This document shows, piece after piece, positions 61,250 to 64,000 of a DNA stretch of 64,000 bases. This DNA comes from Halohasta litorea (GTDB lineage: Archaea; Halobacteriota; Halobacteria; Halobacteriales; Haloferacaceae). The notes under the pieces are model-generated. The model was given only the letters and a program-made list of their open reading frames with translations. It was not told where the DNA came from and searched no databases. How positions within the stretch are numbered: the first letter of the stretch is position 1; each line of letters opens with the position of its first letter. The stretch covers positions 310,001 to 374,000 of the forward strand of contig NZ_JANHDJ010000001.1 of assembly GCF_024494645.1 (NCBI RefSeq), read 5' to 3'. The translations under genes were made by a program, and so were the position numbers.

Positions 61250-61579
61250 TTATCCTGGAGGCCACTGCTGGGCCAACAGCACGATCAGAACGACGGTAGA
61301 TTGCCGTCGCTGGGAAACTAGACATCCAAAGGTGAGACAGACGATAGCGACGGATCGACATTGGAGCCTACGCTAACCAGAAGGCCCGAGCTTTCTTTTC
61401 GAGACCAACAGTACGACACACACTGCCCAGACATAGGCCAATAGCCATTCGGCAGAGAAATAGCGGCTGTCCCAAAGTGGTCCCAGAAGACAGTCTCTCG
61501 GTCGATACCAATACAACACAAGCGGGCCACTACCACAAGAATAGACGATGATTAGAAGATATAAAATCAACACAAACAC
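61250..61579 (-). pseudogene. Decayed membrane-protein ORF with in-frame stop
   Basis: From an ATG at 61579 the frame reads MFVLILYLLIIVYSCGSGPL, with hydrophobic segments through WLLAYVWAVCVVLLVSKRK, then a TAG at 61373-61375. It continues in the same frame (SVAIVCLTFGCLVS, STVVLIVLLAQQ) to TAA at 61250. The hydrophobic pattern carries on past the stop, as in a membrane protein that has lost function. I do not recognise the parent; a polymerase or flippase of the glycan cluster is conceivable. In this less GC-rich region long open frames by chance are rarer, but it could still be chance. Confidence 0.35.
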
Positions 61580-61680
61580 ACCTCAGAGAGTTCGCTCACT
61601 CGTCGGTAGCTGATTCGAGTGAGACGACCCCAGTCGTACAGTCTACAACTAACGACACCACACCGGTAAGCGAGATCCTC

Positions 61681-62460
61681 GTGCTTGCCGATGGTGGCGA
61701 AACATTCCCCAGTTACGAAACCACATCGCAGAATCTCACAGTCCTTCGAGAATATACTGCAGATGGTGTCCTGAAGGTATTCCGTGATGGGAAAGACCAC
61801 TTCGTGTATCTTCGATCGACCGAACCTGCTCATCGATGGACACTCCGTCAGGATGCAGAATGGTCGACCCCCGACGTTGGCGACCAAATCTGGAGTATTC
61901 CCGACAACTGGGAGCTTCAGTGTCACGATCGACTAGATCATGGCGGTCGATGTCGTGTATATGCAATTGAAGGGTCCGATCGTTCTGTAAGGGTTCGGGT
62001 TCCAGAGGATTGCCAGATTAGAGATGCCCAGTTTCGAGTCGAAGCAGTCGGTGACCTTGTGGTTGAACATAATGGGTCCTTCTCGAAAGAAGCTGTCGAA
62101 GATACCCTCCCAGCGTGGCGTGGCCGCGACCAGTTCCCTGGAGCACGTGACAATGTGAACGGTGATCAAACGATCGCCGCACTGGTGACGCTTGTCGACC
62201 GGTGGGACGACTTCGAGTCCGCAAGTCTCGAGTGGTTCGAAACTGAGGCCAGAGAAATATTCGAGGAGCGTGTCGACGACCCCGACACATTGTCTCTCAG
62301 GGATGGAGCCTTTCAGCCAGACATCGACTTTTCGGCGGTCGCCTACATTGTCGAAGACATCTGTGGTGTCGATCACAATGTGGCAGCAGACGTAACACGA
62401 GTTCTGATGGACTGTGAGGCGCTCAGTGTGCATCCTCCGGCACAGGTCCGACTCGTTTGA
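61681..62460 (+). CDS. Unrecognised protein
   Basis: 259 residues from GTG 61681, acidic and mixed alpha-beta, with no motif I know. The frame is open for another 40 codons upstream, to a stop at 61549, but no ATG or GTG occurs there; a TATA-like AGATATAAAAT lies at 61556-61567. If that box is used, the leader is about 95 bases or the gene has been cut at its 5' end. Segments such as VRVRVPEDCQIRDAQFRVEAVGDLVV and FSAVAYIVEDICGVDHNVAADV look like a real folded protein. Located between the glycan genes and the low-GC stretch. Confidence 0.5.
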   Translation: MLADGGETFPSYETTSQNLTVLREYTADGVLKVFRDGKDHFVYLRSTEPAHRWTLRQDAEWSTPDVGDQIWSIPDNWELQCHDRLDHGGRCRVYAIEGSDRSVRVRVPEDCQIRDAQFRVEAVGDLVVEHNGSFSKEAVEDTLPAWRGRDQFPGARDNVNGDQTIAALVTLVDRWDDFESASLEWFETEAREIFEERVDDPDTLSLRDGAFQPDIDFSAVAYIVEDICGVDHNVAADVTRVLMDCEALSVHPPAQVRLV

Positions 62461-62569
62461 CATCCACTCCGCGCTAAACAGTAATTACCAGATCAAATTC
62501 CTATAAAATCAGCTACTTGGAGTAGGAAGGGTCGGAAAGCATATATTTACCCTATCTTGATCTATTGTC

Positions 62570-62806
62570 ATGGCTGATTGTGTAGACTCTAACGACTGTC
62601 TTTCAGATCCAATAAATGCCGAAACTCTTCGAGATTATCATGGTGTACCCATCTCTAAACATTATTTTTATCAGTTTAATAATGGCATATCTGGAAAGAC
62701 AGAATATGTGACGATCACAAATAGGGGTTATCTACAATTAGTTAATGGTGATTTTGTTCCTGATGAGCTGTTTGAGAATTCACGAGTATACACATTTCTT
62801 GAATAA
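62570..62806 (+). CDS. Small AT-rich ORF, function unknown
   Basis: 78 residues, starting MADCVDSNDCLSDPI and ending SRVYTFLE, with Tyr/Phe/Asn-rich middle (YFYQFNNG). No motif is known. GCATATATTTACC at 62537-62549 lies about 27 bases before the ATG, so the message would be leaderless. Codon use is AT-rich and unlike the acidic, GC-rich neighbours, which suggests transfer from elsewhere. The true start is likely 62570. Confidence 0.55.
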   Translation: MADCVDSNDCLSDPINAETLRDYHGVPISKHYFYQFNNGISGKTEYVTITNRGYLQLVNGDFVPDELFENSRVYTFLE

Positions 62807-62829
62807 GATTCCATACTAAATGGCCCTGT

Positions 62830-62925
62830 TTAGTTAGTGACTTCCTCAGCTGGTGCTTGATCATCGATTGATGCGGTCGACTCGCTTGTGGCGGATCTGT
62901 CCGATCTTGTTGGCAGATTATTCAA
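62830..62925 (-). pseudogene. Possible orphan 3' end of a lost gene
   Basis: On the minus strand, 31 codons open after a TAG end in ...SESTASIDDQAPAEEVTN and a TAA at 62830. An acidic, Ser/Thr-rich end like this is typical of haloarchaeal protein tails, and no start precedes it. It may be the remnant of a gene lost from the glycan region, or chance. The rest of the gap 62807-63011 holds a TTTTTATAC box at about 62984-62992 for the acyltransferase. Confidence 0.2.
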
Positions 62926-63011
62926 CTATAAATTTGAACAGTATATCTTGATGATCCATCATCTTCGATCAAATATTCATGTTTTTATACTTCAAAATAA
63001 ACATAGGGCGT

Positions 63012-63572
63012 ATGCAGAACAACGAGCTATCGGATGTAACGGTTGGGCATTCGTATTCGCCTGAATCAACTTCTCCAGACATAGGCACAGACCCGACATT
63101 CCGTGGAGGAACAGTAGTGTACAATGATGTGCAAATAGGTGATCACATCAGTACCGGTCACAACGTGTTGATACGTGAAAAAACAGAGATCGGTGATGAT
63201 GTTGTGGTAGGAACAAACAGTGTTATCGACGGGCACAGTACTATCGGATCAAACGTCAGTATGCAGACGAGTGTCTATGTCCCCAAACAATCGACTATCC
63301 TCGATCGAGTGTTCATTGGGCCTGGTGCGGTACTTACCAATGATACCTCGCCGGTTCGTGAGGACGTCGACCTAGAGGGCCCGACGATCATGCCAGATGT
63401 CTCAATTGGGGCTAATGCGACGATTCTTCCCGGCGTGACAATCGGTGAACGATCGTTTGTTGCGGCAGGTGCCACAGTAACGTCCGATGTGCCACCTGAT
63501 ACGTTAGCCATTGGAACTCCTGCAGAACACCGTGAGTTACCTGCCCGGCTTGCGGGAGGCAATGACCTGTGA
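63012..63572 (+). CDS. Hexapeptide-repeat acyltransferase (sugar N-acetyltransferase-like)
   Basis: 186 residues of left-handed beta-helix. Repeats of the hexad type (IGDHISTGHNVLIREKTEIG, IGSNVSMQTSVYV, IGANATILPGVTIGERSFVA) run most of the length, ending IGTPAEHRELP, a usual closing motif. This is the WbbJ/WlbB-like sugar O- or N-acyltransferase family. ATG 63012 is chosen for the TTTTTATAC box about 25 bases upstream. It overlaps the aminotransferase start by four bases. The pair is typical of making an N-acylated amino sugar for a glycan. Confidence 0.9.
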   Translation: MQNNELSDVTVGHSYSPESTSPDIGTDPTFRGGTVVYNDVQIGDHISTGHNVLIREKTEIGDDVVVGTNSVIDGHSTIGSNVSMQTSVYVPKQSTILDRVFIGPGAVLTNDTSPVREDVDLEGPTIMPDVSIGANATILPGVTIGERSFVAAGATVTSDVPPDTLAIGTPAEHRELPARLAGGNDL

Positions 63573-64000
63573 TCCCGATTGCAAATCCGGATCTCGGAAC
63601 ACCGGAAGCCGAGAGTGTTAGTGAAGTAATACACAGTGGAATGGTTGCTGACGGAGAGCACGTACGAGCGTTCGAAGATGCTTTTTCGGAGTTCTGTAAC
63701 ACTGACTATGGTGTCGCAACGAGCAACGGAACGACGGCACTCCACTCTGGTCTGAAGGCACTTGGAATTGGACACGGTGACCGAGTCGTGACGACTCCAT
63801 TTTCGTTTGTTGCCAGTGCCAACGCAATCAGACTTACCGGTGCCAAGCCTGTCTTTGCCGATATCGATCCACAGACGTATAATTTGGATCCCGATTCGGT
63901 CGCCGACGTTGTTGCTCAGCAGGACGTCGATGCGATCCTAACGGTCCATCTCTATGGGTTGCCGAGTGATCTCGATGCCTTAGGTGAGATTGCTGATGAA
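63569..64000 (+). CDS. DegT/DnrJ/EryC1/StrS sugar aminotransferase (5' part; 3' end outside window)
   Basis: PLP-dependent aminotransferase that puts an amino group onto a nucleotide-linked keto sugar. 144 codons from GTG 63569 (GTGA overlap with the acyltransferase stop) are visible. It has SNGTTALHSGLKALGIGHGDRVVT, TPFSFVASANAI and the conserved NLDPDSV region of DegT. The lysine that binds PLP lies past the end of the window. With the acyltransferase before it, it likely makes an N-acetylated amino-deoxy sugar. Confidence 0.9.
   Translation, partial: MIPIANPDLGTPEAESVSEVIHSGMVADGEHVRAFEDAFSEFCNTDYGVATSNGTTALHSGLKALGIGHGDRVVTTPFSFVASANAIRLTGAKPVFADIDPQTYNLDPDSVADVVAQQDVDAILTVHLYGLPSDLDALGEIADE

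Noticed and set aside
61179-61361. 60-codon minus frame MSIRRYRL...
   Set aside because: A different frame from the decayed membrane ORF, with basic mixed composition and no promoter; probably chance.

Overview
The window is a stretch of haloarchaeal chromosome (class Halobacteria). The evidence is a high-GC, strongly acidic coding sequence, TATA boxes about 25-28 bases before many start codons (leaderless transcripts), class I lysyl-tRNA synthetase, diphthine synthase, a geranylgeranyl reductase, an S-layer glycoprotein with a PGF-CTERM tail together with archaeosortase A, an archaellin, and a fused COX15/heme O synthase. I cannot fix the genus.

Layout. 1-12.7 kb is housekeeping: MoaE (cut by the window edge), UMP kinase and LysRS in overlap, MutL and MutS on the minus strand, SUI1, a secreted HExxH protein anchored by PGF-CTERM, a rhodanese, two tandem UspA proteins and a NUDIX hydrolase. 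12.6-19.9 kb has a nuclease-like DUF5787 protein, zinc-finger and Cys-rich copper-storage-like proteins, tRNA-Ile, FxsA, a solitary archaellin, a DUF255 thioredoxin-domain protein and an aldo/keto reductase. 19.9-23.5 kb is a divergent sugar or polyol catabolism cluster (class II aldolase, 2-hydroxyacid dehydrogenase, FGGY kinase) around a promoter region with perfect inverted repeats. 23.5-30 kb has a Rdx protein, heme O synthase, a membrane protein, cytochrome oxidase subunit II and IleRS. 30-41.7 kb has MutS5, transport and DUF families, a geranylgeranyl reductase, a lipoprotein and DPH5.

41.7-55.5 kb is a cell-surface region: archaeosortase A, UspA, the S-layer glycoprotein, a COG1361 surface protein preceded by a small coupled ORF, a tubulin/FtsZ-like protein with an altered T7 loop, a glyoxalase-fold protein, a 1184-residue S-layer paralogue with carboxypeptidase-regulatory repeats but no PGF-CTERM tail, and a third surface protein. 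55.8-64 kb is a polysaccharide/glycan region: UppP, a four-gene membrane operon including DUF4330, a polyprenyl-phosphate sugar transferase, a decayed lower-GC stretch, two unrecognised genes, a hexapeptide acyltransferase and a DegT aminotransferase that runs off the end.

How it fits together: ArtA would process the PGF-CTERM tails of the S-layer protein and the HExxH protein, and the adjacent glycan genes could supply glycans for the surface or an exopolysaccharide. Two patterns are not explained by genes. One is a family of nearly identical 15-bp inverted repeats (consensus GTAGKCWGTGACTAC), seen only between 3 and 20 kb and mostly lying on stop codons. The other is a set of palindromes in the 21.7-22.0 kb divergent promoter. 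No CRISPR array, rRNA or intact insertion sequence was seen.
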